Assembly: GCA_000715605.1 (NCBI GenBank) | Contig: KL568599.1 | Coordinates: forward strand, 47,174 to 54,325 | Length of the DNA stretch: 7,152 nt | Direction of reading: 5' to 3' | Origin: Streptomyces speibonae | GTDB lineage: Bacteria; Actinomycetota; Actinomycetes; Streptomycetales; Streptomycetaceae | Made by a program: the position numbers and the translations under genes | Part shown: positions 1-5,674 of the stretch, in pieces | How the letters are laid out: each line of letters opens with the position of its first letter | Numbering within the stretch: position 1 is the stretch's first letter | The notes under the pieces: model-generated | Told to the model about the DNA's origin: nothing | Database searches by the model: none | What the model saw: only the letters and a program-made list of their open reading frames with translations

Positions 1-92
1 CCGGCCGCGGCGAGCGGCACCCCAGCGGCGGCCAGCAGTTCCGCCGGACTCGTACCCGCGGCGGCCGGGCCGGCGTTCACGGATGCCGTCAT
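1..92 (-). CDS. Unidentified protein, N-terminal 30 codons only (runs off left edge)
   Basis: Only the first 30 codons are in the window. The ATG at 92-90 overlaps the TGA of the upstream SDR gene (91-89) as ATGA, and a G-rich stretch with GGGGGAAGG lies just before it, so translational coupling to the SDR is likely and the start is well supported. The visible peptide begins MTASVNAGPAAAGTSPAELL and is rich in Ala, Gly and Pro. It shows no signal peptide, membrane segment or recognisable motif. Its position makes it the fourth gene of the leftward operon (prenyltransferase, type III PKS, SDR, this gene), so it is probably another pathway enzyme or accessory protein. That is inference from position only and I assign no function. 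Confidence 0.7.
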   Translation of the reverse strand, partial: MTASVNAGPAAAGTSPAELLAAAGVPLAAA

Positions 93-1003
93 CGCCTTCC
101 CCCCGCCCCGAGCGTCGTGCGACCGGGCGCCGGGACGGCGGAACGCCGCAGCGACGGGAACTGGGTGTGCACGCACTGGGCCCACACCGCCGAGGGAAGC
201 AGCCGGCGCAGGGGCAGCAGCACGTGCGCGTCCCGCCCCACCCGGTAGCGGGCCCGCGGACGCCGTGCCGTGACAGCGCGCATGACCACGGCCGCGGCGC
301 GCCGCGGGGACACACCGCGCGGCAGCCGCCGGGCGATCTGCCGCTCCATCTCGCCCATCAGGTCGCCGTAGGCGCCGGACGCGTAGTGCTTCAGCGCCGG
401 CACGTTCTCGCCCCACCGGGAGTTCACGGCGCCCGGCTGCACCAGGCAGACCCCGATGCCGAACCGGCGCACCTCGAGCCGGAGCGCCTCGGTGGCCGCC
501 TCCAGCGCGTACTTGCTCCCGTGGTACGCGGCCCCGGCGGGCAGCACCAGCTCCCCGGCCATGGAACTGACGTTGACGATCCGGCCGGAGCCGCGGGCAC
601 GCATCCCGGGGAGGACCAGCTGCATGAGTCCCACCGGTCCGAAGACGTTCGTACGGAACTGGCGGTCCCACCGGTCGAGCGGCACCTCCTCGCACGGCCC
701 GAGCTCGCCGTAACCCGCGTTGTTGACGAGGACGTCGATCGCCCCGAAGGACTCCACCGACTCCGCCACGACCTGCCGCCGCGCCGCGTCGTCGGTCACG
801 TCGAGCCGGCGCACCACGCAACCCGCCGCCTCCAGGTCGTGCAGCGACTCGGTGTTCCGCGACGTCGCGATGGTCGTGAATCCCCGGCCCACGGCGCTCA
901 GGGCGACGGCGCGCCCGATGCCGGAGGAGCACCCGGTGATCAGGGCCACGGGCTTCCGGTCCCCGTCCGGCGGCACCGTGGCCGCTTCCCTCCGGCGGCT
1001 CAC
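89..1003 (-). CDS. Short-chain dehydrogenase/reductase (classical SDR), NADP(H)-type likely
   Basis: A 304-residue NAD(P)-dependent oxidoreductase of the classical SDR family. Visible motifs are the Rossmann glycine motif TGCSSGIG (residues 23-30), NNAG (94-97), Asn119, Ser147 and YHGSK (Tyr160, Lys164), giving a complete Asn-Ser-Tyr-Lys tetrad at normal spacing. The second beta strand ends in ATSRN with Arg49 and no acidic residue, which favours NADP(H). The sequence resembles the 17-beta-hydroxysteroid-dehydrogenase-like subgroup. The GTG at 1003-1001 overlaps the PKS stop (GTGA). A second in-frame GTG at 976-974 (nine codons shorter) has GGAGGG 11 bases upstream and is a credible alternative. 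It follows the THN synthase and overlaps the next gene by ATGA. Inference: it may reduce a naphthol/naphthoquinone ring, as fungal THN reductase (also an SDR) does, or oxidise/reduce a terpene alcohol/ketone. The family call is firm; the substrate is a guess. Confidence 0.93.
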   Translation of the reverse strand: MSRRREAATVPPDGDRKPVALITGCSSGIGRAVALSAVGRGFTTIATSRNTESLHDLEAAGCVVRRLDVTDDAARRQVVAESVESFGAIDVLVNNAGYGELGPCEEVPLDRWDRQFRTNVFGPVGLMQLVLPGMRARGSGRIVNVSSMAGELVLPAGAAYHGSKYALEAATEALRLEVRRFGIGVCLVQPGAVNSRWGENVPALKHYASGAYGDLMGEMERQIARRLPRGVSPRRAAAVVMRAVTARRPRARYRVGRDAHVLLPLRRLLPSAVWAQCVHTQFPSLRRSAVPAPGRTTLGAGGRR

Positions 1004-2043
1004 AGGACGACCCCCAGCGAGAAGTCGGCGCTGATTCCCGGGCCGAAGCCGGCGATGACCCCCCGGGCCCCGGGGGCGGCCGTGCCCTCGGAGAAGAAGC
1101 GTGCCAGGGAGTCGAAGACAAGGACGCTCGCGGTGTTCCCGTGCTCGGTGAGCGCGGCCCGGCTGAACCGGTGCAGCGCGGGATCGATGTCGAGGAACTG
1201 GGTCAGGTCGTCGAGGATGCGGGGGCCGCCCGCGTGCGCGATGACGAAGTCCAGCTCCCCGGTGGTCCAGGAGGCCTCTTCGACGAGCTTGGTGATCGCC
1301 GGGGTGACGGCCCGCATGGTGTGCCGCACCCTGCTGTCCAGCCGGAAGTGGAAACCGGTCTCCCTGACGTCGTACGAGATCCAGTCCGAGGTGTGCGAGA
1401 CGGTCTCGGCGGCCGACCGCTCGATGCTGATCCCGCGGTCCCCGGTGCCCTTCACGACGGCGGCCGCGAAGCCGTCGCCGAACAGGCCCGCCGACAGCAG
1501 TGAGCCGACGTCGGAGTCGGTGGGCTGGTAGCAGAGCGAGCACAGTTCGAAGGCGACGATCAGCACGTTGCGGTCCGGGTGCGCCCGGCAGTACCGGGCC
1601 GCGCCGCTGATCGCGCCGCTGCCCGCCGCGCAGCCGAGCTGGGCGACGGGCAGCTGATCGATGTGGGTCGGGAACCCCAACTCGTTGATCATCCAGACGA
1701 TGGGGGACGGCATGGTGAAGCCGGTGCAGGACACGAAGACCACCGCGTCGATCTGTTCCCGGGACAGCTCCGCCTCTCCGAGCGCCTCCGCGACGAGGCC
1801 GGGGAGGTACCGGCGGACCGCTTCGTGGTAGAGCTCGGTGCGGGCGGCGACGCCCGGGTGGCACAGCGTCCGCTCCAGGGGCTGGAGCAGGCGGCGCGTG
1901 CGCACCCCCGTGTGCTCGATGAGGCGCAGCGCCGTCTCCAGACGCGGATGGTCCGGATGCAGCCGGCGTGCCGCCTCGAGGGTGTCCTCGAGGGTGATCT
2001 CGTGTTCCGGGAAATGTGTCACTGGACGGCACAGGACGGGCAT
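1000..2043 (-). CDS. rppA: RppA-type type III polyketide synthase (1,3,6,8-tetrahydroxynaphthalene synthase)
   Basis: A 347-residue homodimeric chalcone-synthase-fold enzyme. RppA relatives condense five malonyl-CoA units and cyclise the chain to 1,3,6,8-tetrahydroxynaphthalene. The catalytic triad is Cys138 (in AQLGCAAG), His270 (IAHAGGPR) and Asn303 (EHGNTAS), matching the RppA numbering I recall. Also present are Cys106 (FVSCTGF), the run CSLCYQPTD (168-176), Tyr224 (WISY) and the closing GFGPG loop (332-336). These RppA-specific residues favour THN over chalcone- or alkylresorcinol-type products. The protein stops shortly after GFGPGISADF and lacks the roughly 25-residue C-terminal tail of typical RppA, which is probably dispensable. 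The ATG at 2043 has GAGGTGG upstream. It lies 49 bp after the prenyltransferase gene, and its stop overlaps the SDR start, so it is probably co-transcribed with both. It is likely the source of the aromatic part of the product. Confidence 0.95.
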   Translation of the reverse strand: MPVLCRPVTHFPEHEITLEDTLEAARRLHPDHPRLETALRLIEHTGVRTRRLLQPLERTLCHPGVAARTELYHEAVRRYLPGLVAEALGEAELSREQIDAVVFVSCTGFTMPSPIVWMINELGFPTHIDQLPVAQLGCAAGSGAISGAARYCRAHPDRNVLIVAFELCSLCYQPTDSDVGSLLSAGLFGDGFAAAVVKGTGDRGISIERSAAETVSHTSDWISYDVRETGFHFRLDSRVRHTMRAVTPAITKLVEEASWTTGELDFVIAHAGGPRILDDLTQFLDIDPALHRFSRAALTEHGNTASVLVFDSLARFFSEGTAAPGARGVIAGFGPGISADFSLGVVL

Positions 2044-2092
2044 GCGGTGACCACCTCTGTCTTGACGGGGGCGATGATGCAGCGCGCGTTCG

Positions 2093-3025
2093 TCAGATCC
2101 ACGCGGCCAGCGCGAGTAGGCCGAAGAACGAGGAGAGCAGCCGGGGCAGGTGGAGCCACGACGGCATCGTGGCGCCCAGGCGCGACCGCACCACGGCGGT
2201 GACGACGTAGGCCGCGTAGGGCAGTGTGAGGAGCGGTGCGGCGTAGCGGACGGACTCGAACTCGTAGGCGGCGTACAGCACGCAGGGATACGGGGCGACG
2301 ACGAAGACCGTGTACCAGACCTTCGCCGCGCGCGGGGAGAGGGCGTGGGCGAGCGTGCGTTTGCCCGCCCGCAGGTCGTCGGCGCTGTCCCGCAGGTCGT
2401 TGTGGAACATCGTCGCGGTGAACAGGAACCCCGCCGCCACCGCCGTCAGCACGGCGCCCGGGGTGAGGCGATGGACGTTGACCCATATCACGGCGGCCAC
2501 CACGAGGAAGCCCGTGAGCAGGAAGTCGATCACCTCGCCGAGCGCCCGGTGCCCGAGCGGCGACGGCCCCCCGGAGTACACGAGCGTCACGAACGCGAGC
2601 GGCAGGATCAGCACCGACAGGGGACTCGTCGTGTACAGCAGGTACGTCATCACCGCGACGGCGACCGCGAAGCTCACCAGCCCCACCAGGCGCACCTGAC
2701 GCATCGGCAGCCCGAGGGCCAGGGCGCTGCCGGGACGGGCGTCCTCCACACGGTCGACGCCGCGCCGGTAGTCGTCGTAGTCGTTGATCAGCCGGCGCCC
2801 GATGCTCTCCGGAATGAACAGCGCCATCGTCAGCAGCGCACGCCCCGGGGAGAGGGGACCGAGCTGCCGGGCGACGGCGAGCGCGTAGGCGGCCTGGAGC
2901 AGCACCACCAGCGTCATCTGGAGACCGAGCGCGGAAATCCAGGCGCGGGCAGGACCGGTCGGACGTGATGCCGCGGATTTCGCGGCAGGCGCGAGGGGGG
3001 AGCGTTCCGCCCGGGACTCCGTCAT
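2093..3025 (-). CDS. UbiA-family membrane prenyltransferase, MenA-like
   Basis: A 310-residue integral membrane aromatic prenyltransferase. The first Asp-rich motif is NDYDDYRRGVD (residues 81-91). Its N-D-x-x-D-x5-D spacing matches MenA (1,4-dihydroxy-2-naphthoate prenyltransferase) rather than UbiA proper. The second is NDLRDSADDLRAGKRTL (209-225), ending in the MenA-like GKRTL. Between them is YSGGPSPLGHRALGE (150-164), also MenA-like. Several hydrophobic helices are evident (about 34-52, 112-131, 136-150, 167-184, 192-207, 236-253, 262-279, 295-310). The first 30 residues are a polar Ala/Pro-rich tail. The ATG at 3025 has GGAG eight bases upstream. Although MenA-like, no men genes are nearby; it heads an operon with a THN synthase and faces a polyprenyl synthase. 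I infer Mg-dependent prenylation of THN or a derivative with a C20 or longer chain. A true MenA is the main alternative. Confidence 0.9.
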   Translation of the reverse strand: MTESRAERSPLAPAAKSAASRPTGPARAWISALGLQMTLVVLLQAAYALAVARQLGPLSPGRALLTMALFIPESIGRRLINDYDDYRRGVDRVEDARPGSALALGLPMRQVRLVGLVSFAVAVAVMTYLLYTTSPLSVLILPLAFVTLVYSGGPSPLGHRALGEVIDFLLTGFLVVAAVIWVNVHRLTPGAVLTAVAAGFLFTATMFHNDLRDSADDLRAGKRTLAHALSPRAAKVWYTVFVVAPYPCVLYAAYEFESVRYAAPLLTLPYAAYVVTAVVRSRLGATMPSWLHLPRLLSSFFGLLALAAWI

Positions 3026-3128
3026 CCAGAATTCTCCAGTGTGATGGCGATTTCGGTGGCGAGCGATTCGTCGGAATATCGCGCTGGCCCGGAGGCTTCG
3101 CTGAGGCATGATTCCCAGGCCATTGCCG

Positions 3129-3158
3129 ATTAAAAATTTCCCGGTGTCCGCGTGTCCA
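3129..3158 (-). promoter_or_regulatory. Predicted promoter of the leftward (prenyltransferase-PKS-SDR) operon
   Basis: Read on the minus strand, TGGACA (plus coordinates 3158-3153, five of six matches to TTGACA) and TTTAAT (3134-3129, five of six to TATAAT) are separated by 18 bases, a good principal-sigma-type promoter. Transcription would start near 3122, leaving a leader of about 97 nt before the ATG at 3025. The -35 hexamer overlaps one of the GTGTCC boxes. This is a prediction from sequence only. Confidence 0.5.
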
Positions 3159-3178
3159 GAGACATGGTTGTCCGGTGG

Positions 3179-3192
3179 GGACACGAGTGTCC
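3179..3192. promoter_or_regulatory. Perfect palindrome GGACAC-GA-GTGTCC, candidate operator
   Basis: Two exact 6-bp inverted arms separated by 2 bp, between the two predicted divergent promoters and directly next to the rightward -35. The size and symmetry fit a dimeric helix-turn-helix repressor or activator. No regulator gene is in the window, so the binding protein is unknown. Confidence 0.5.
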
Positions 3193-3222
3193 TTATCACC
3201 GCCGTGAACCGTCTGCTAGTGT
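3193..3222 (+). promoter_or_regulatory. Predicted promoter of the rightward (P450-prenyl synthase-cyclase) operon
   Basis: TTATCA (3193-3198, four of six to TTGACA) and TAGTGT (3217-3222, close to the Streptomyces TAGRRT -10) are 18 bases apart. Transcription would start around 3229, giving a leader of about 50 nt before the GTG at 3281. The 14-bp palindrome at 3179-3192 abuts the -35, a typical place for an operator. A second possible -10 (TAGTGC, 3242-3247) lies in the repeated nonamer. Confidence 0.4.
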
Positions 3223-3246
3223 CCGGCCGCGATCGTCCTGCTAGTG
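3213..3246 (+). repeat. Direct repeat of CTGCTAGTG (two copies)
   Basis: The nonamer CTGCTAGTG is at 3213-3221 and again at 3238-3246, 25 bp start to start. Each contains CTAG, a tetramer that is scarce in high-GC actinomycete DNA. The first copy includes the predicted -10 of the rightward promoter and the second a possible alternative -10. It may be a duplicated promoter element or a regulator site. Confidence 0.4.
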
Positions 3247-3280
3247 CTGAGCAGTTGTTTCCCATCAGCGGGGGTGAGGC

Positions 3281-4498
3281 GTGAGCCCAGAGGCATCGCA
3301 CTCGGAGCGGACGAAGGAAAGGCGCTATCCGTTCGGCCTGTGCGGCGGACTGGATCTGCATGACCTGTACCGGGTGCTCCAGACCGACGAACCCGTGTGC
3401 CCGGTGCGCATGCCGTACGGGGAACCGGCCGTCCTGGTCACCCGGTACGAAGACGTCAGGACGGTCCTCGGGGACCCCTGTTTCCGCCGGGCCATTCCTC
3501 CCGGACACGACCAGCCGAGGGTTACCCCCGACGTCATTCCGATGGGTCTGATGGAAATGGACCCGCCCGAACACACCCGGATTCGCCGGCTCATTTCCGG
3601 GGCATTCACCGTTCGGCGTGCCGAACGGCAGCGGCCGGAGGCCGAACGGCTCGCCGGCCGGCTCATCGACGACATGATGGAATCCGGTTCACCCGCGGAT
3701 CTGGTCGAAGCCTTCTCCGTTCCCCTGCCGATCGGCGTCATCTGCAATCTGCTCGGCGTGCCGTACGAGGACCGCCTCGAATTCCATCAGTGGATCGTCG
3801 AAATGAACCGGATGCTCTCCGGCGACGGCGCCGAGGTGCGGATGGAGAACATCGCCAAGCTGATGTCGTACATGGGCGACCTGGTGGTGCGGCGGCGCGC
3901 CGAGCCCACCGACGACCTCATCGGCGAACTGGTGCTGGCGCGGGACGAGGGGGAGCGGCTGTCCGAGGAGGAGCTGATCTTCCTGTGCATGCTGCTGCTC
4001 GTCGCCGGCTACGAGACCACCGCCAACCAGATCGCCAACTTCGTTTACCTGCTGCTCACCCACCCCGACCAGCTCGCGCTGCTGAGGGAGCGCCCCGACC
4101 TGCTGCCCAACGCCGTCGAGGAACTGCTGAGGTTCACCCCGCTGAGCGTGTCCGCCGCGTTCCCCCGGTACGCCTCGGCCGACGTGGACCTCGGTGACGG
4201 CACCGTGCGCGAGGGCCGGCCGGTCCTCACGTCGACCAACGCCGCCAACCGGGACCCCAGGGTCTTCGACGACCCGGACCGCCTCGACATCACGCGTCCG
4301 GTCGGCCACCACCTGGCCTTCGGCCACGGAGCCCACCACTGCGTGGGCGCCTCCCTCGCGCGCATGGAACTCCAGGTGGCGCTCGGCCTGCTGCTCGACA
4401 GACTCCCTCGGCTGCGGCTCGCCGTCGACCCCGACGACGTGGAGTGGAAGAGCAACCTGCTGTTCCGCGGCCCCGCGGCACTGCCCGTCGCCTGGTGA
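3281..4498 (+). CDS. Cytochrome P450 monooxygenase
   Basis: A 405-residue soluble bacterial class I P450 that needs separate ferredoxin and reductase partners (none in the window). Key motifs are the C-helix HTRIRR (98-103), the oxygen-activating I-helix AGYETT (242-247), the K-helix ExxR (Glu281-Arg284), and the heme loop FGHGAHHCVG with thiolate Cys354 (347-356). Length and the C-terminal RGPAALPVAW are typical of Streptomyces CYP105/107/158-like enzymes. The GTG start has GGGGG about six bases upstream. It opens the rightward operon. P450s next to rppA can couple flaviolin (CYP158A2) or act in HPQ melanin formation, but this one is divergent from rppA and co-directional with terpene genes, so hydroxylation or oxidation of the terpene or naphthalene part is equally plausible. 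Codon use changes sharply within the gene: A/T-ended codons are frequent before about 3800 and rare after. Confidence 0.95.
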   Translation: MSPEASHSERTKERRYPFGLCGGLDLHDLYRVLQTDEPVCPVRMPYGEPAVLVTRYEDVRTVLGDPCFRRAIPPGHDQPRVTPDVIPMGLMEMDPPEHTRIRRLISGAFTVRRAERQRPEAERLAGRLIDDMMESGSPADLVEAFSVPLPIGVICNLLGVPYEDRLEFHQWIVEMNRMLSGDGAEVRMENIAKLMSYMGDLVVRRRAEPTDDLIGELVLARDEGERLSEEELIFLCMLLLVAGYETTANQIANFVYLLLTHPDQLALLRERPDLLPNAVEELLRFTPLSVSAAFPRYASADVDLGDGTVREGRPVLTSTNAANRDPRVFDDPDRLDITRPVGHHLAFGHGAHHCVGASLARMELQVALGLLLDRLPRLRLAVDPDDVEWKSNLLFRGPAALPVAW

Positions 4499-4506
4499 CC
4501 GGGCGC

Positions 4507-4546
4507 CCGCCGGCCGGACGACATCCGACCATCGGACCCCCGGCGG
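4507..4546 (+). other. Nested inverted repeats in the P450-prenyl synthase gap
   Basis: CCGCCGG (4507-4513) pairs with CCGGCGG (4540-4546), and inside it TCCGA (4524-4528) pairs with TCGGA (4532-4536) around a 3-nt loop. There is no following T run, so a classical terminator is unlikely. In the transcript it could tune expression or mRNA stability between the P450 and downstream genes, or it may be chance in GC-rich DNA. Confidence 0.3.
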
Positions 4547-4576
4547 CCCGTGCCGCGGGGGAGTGAGGACGGCACC

Positions 4577-5626
4577 ATGGAGAAACTCGTGCCCCCGGCG
4601 CATGCGGCGGCACCACCCCTCTTCGCCCGTCTGGAGGCGGACCTGCGGCGCGTCCGGCGGTCGATGGAGGACACCACCGCCGTCGGCCCGGGCCGGATCG
4701 GTGGCCCGCTCGACCACTACGTCAAACGCCCGGGACGGCTGTTCCGGCCGGTGCTCACCCTGGTCTCGGCCTACGTCTTCGACACCGCCCGGTCCGGGAC
4801 CCGGTCCGACCGGGTCGTCGACGCGGCGGCGGGCATGGAGCTCCTGCACCTGGCGACCCTGTGCCACGACGATCTGTGCGACAGGGCCGCCACCCGCCGC
4901 GGGCACCCGACCGTCAACGCCGCCTTCGGGGACGACACCGCACTGCTGACCGGTGACCTCCTCCTCGCCTGCGCCACGTCGGTGTTCTCCCGGCTGGGCG
5001 AACACGAGATGCGGGTGGCCGGTGACACGCTCAAGCAGATCTGCCTCGGCCAGATGCAGGAGATGGCCGACATCGGCAACCTCGAGCGCACCGAGGACGA
5101 CTACTTCTCCGCCGTCTCGGGCAAGACCGCCGCCCTGATGGCCACCTGCGCACGCGTGGGATCGGCCCTCGCGGGAGCCTCCGCGCCGGCCCAGGAGACC
5201 ATGGCCTCCTTCGGGCGCAGTCTGGGCATGGCCTTCCAGATCTGGGACGACGTGCTGGACATCTGGGCGCCGCCGGGCATCACCGGCAAACCCAGCGGCC
5301 AGGACATCGAGAACGGTGTCTTCACCCTGCCGGTGATCCACGCGCTGCGCGAGGAGCGCCCGGAGCTGTCCCGTCTGCTGCGCCGGCGCCCCTACTCCGC
5401 GGAGCGCCACGAGGAGACGGTCCGGGTCCTCGACCGGCTGGGGGTGCGCGAACGCGCGGTCGAGACCGCCCGCGGCTACATCACCGACGCGCTCGCCGGG
5501 GTACGCGGCCTCGAACCGTCCGTGAACGCCGTGTCCCCCCTCCTCGAGGTCGCCCGACGGCTGATGCCGGAGATCGGCCACCTGCTGCCGGAGACCGCCG
5601 GCGACGACGATCCGCTCCACCCCTGA
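4577..5626 (+). CDS. All-trans polyprenyl diphosphate synthase (C20 or longer predicted)
   Basis: A 349-residue class I trans-isoprenyl diphosphate synthase, which condenses isopentenyl diphosphate onto allylic diphosphates. The first Asp-rich motif is HDDLCD (DDxxD at 98-102) followed by RRGHPT (107-112); the second is DDVLD (224-228); SGKT is at 181-184 and TGKPSGQD at 236-243. Residues 5 and 4 before the first DDxxD are Ala93 and Thr94, small side chains that usually allow products beyond C15. The NGVFTLPVI segment (246-254) has Val where FPP synthases have Lys, a pattern I associate with actinobacterial long-chain synthases. The usual GKRxRP IPP-binding motif reads GRLFRP (53-58), with Arg replacing Lys. 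The ATG at 4577 has GAGG at good spacing; an upstream GTG at 4550 lacks a ribosome site. It likely supplies the chain for the UbiA enzyme and cyclase. Chain length is inferred. Confidence 0.93.
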   Translation: MEKLVPPAHAAAPPLFARLEADLRRVRRSMEDTTAVGPGRIGGPLDHYVKRPGRLFRPVLTLVSAYVFDTARSGTRSDRVVDAAAGMELLHLATLCHDDLCDRAATRRGHPTVNAAFGDDTALLTGDLLLACATSVFSRLGEHEMRVAGDTLKQICLGQMQEMADIGNLERTEDDYFSAVSGKTAALMATCARVGSALAGASAPAQETMASFGRSLGMAFQIWDDVLDIWAPPGITGKPSGQDIENGVFTLPVIHALREERPELSRLLRRRPYSAERHEETVRVLDRLGVRERAVETARGYITDALAGVRGLEPSVNAVSPLLEVARRLMPEIGHLLPETAGDDDPLHP

Positions 5627-5674
5627 CCGACGGCCCCACCGCACGGACCCCACCCGAGGGAGGCTTTCCCACCT

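Larger units (their letters stand above)
3144..3224. repeat. Cluster of GTGTCC hexamers
   Basis: Exact GTGTCC occurs at 3144-3149, 3152-3157, 3187-3192 and 3219-3224. A one-mismatch copy TTGTCC lies at 3168-3173, and the inverse GGACAC at 3179-3184. The first two copies form a direct repeat with the same 2-bp gap seen in the palindrome. The copies touch the -35 of the leftward promoter and the -10 of the rightward one, which suggests repeated half-sites for one regulator. Confidence 0.5.
3026..3280. promoter_or_regulatory. Divergent intergenic control region between prenyltransferase and P450 genes
   Basis: This 255-bp gap is the only sizeable non-coding stretch and must hold the promoters of both arms. 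It contains the most AT-rich patch of the window (3129-3139, ATTAAAAATTT), several GTGTCC hexamers, a perfect GGACAC-GA-GTGTCC palindrome and a repeated CTGCTAGTG nonamer. These are listed separately. I see no convincing small ORF, tRNA or riboswitch in it. Confidence 0.85.

Noticed and set aside
83..1531. A long plus-strand open frame of 482 codons antisense to the SDR and PKS genes
   Set aside because: Its translation is low-complexity Arg/Pro/Gly-rich with no family resemblance. The opposite strand carries two clear enzymes with complete catalytic motifs. Long antisense frames are expected in very GC-rich DNA.
89..2032. A 647-codon frame that would make the SDR a fusion with an upstream domain
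   Set aside because: The part upstream of 1003 is just the SDR frame staying open through the PKS gene in another frame. It has no recognisable domain, and the GTG at 1003 overlapping the PKS stop is a normal start.
2093..3025. Housekeeping menaquinone menA
   Set aside because: Motifs are MenA-like, but the gene heads a secondary-metabolism operon with rppA and no men genes are near. It is kept as an alternative, not the preferred call.
3144..3192. SARP-type heptamer repeats in the divergent promoter
   Set aside because: The GTGTCC copies are 8, 16, 19 and 32 bp apart, not at the regular 11- or 22-bp spacing of SARP sites.
3026..3574. N-terminal extension of the UbiA protein up to 3574
   Set aside because: The extension runs across the promoter region and into the P450 gene on the other strand. 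The ATG at 3025 has a good ribosome site, and the hydrophobic helices begin soon after it.
4507..4546. Rho-independent terminator between P450 and prenyl synthase
   Set aside because: The stems are interrupted, the outer loop is long and no U tract follows. Both genes run the same way 78 bp apart and fit one operon.
4550..4576. Upstream GTG start (4550) for the polyprenyl synthase
   Set aside because: No ribosome binding site precedes it, while the ATG at 4577 has GAGG at suitable spacing. The added nine residues show no family similarity.
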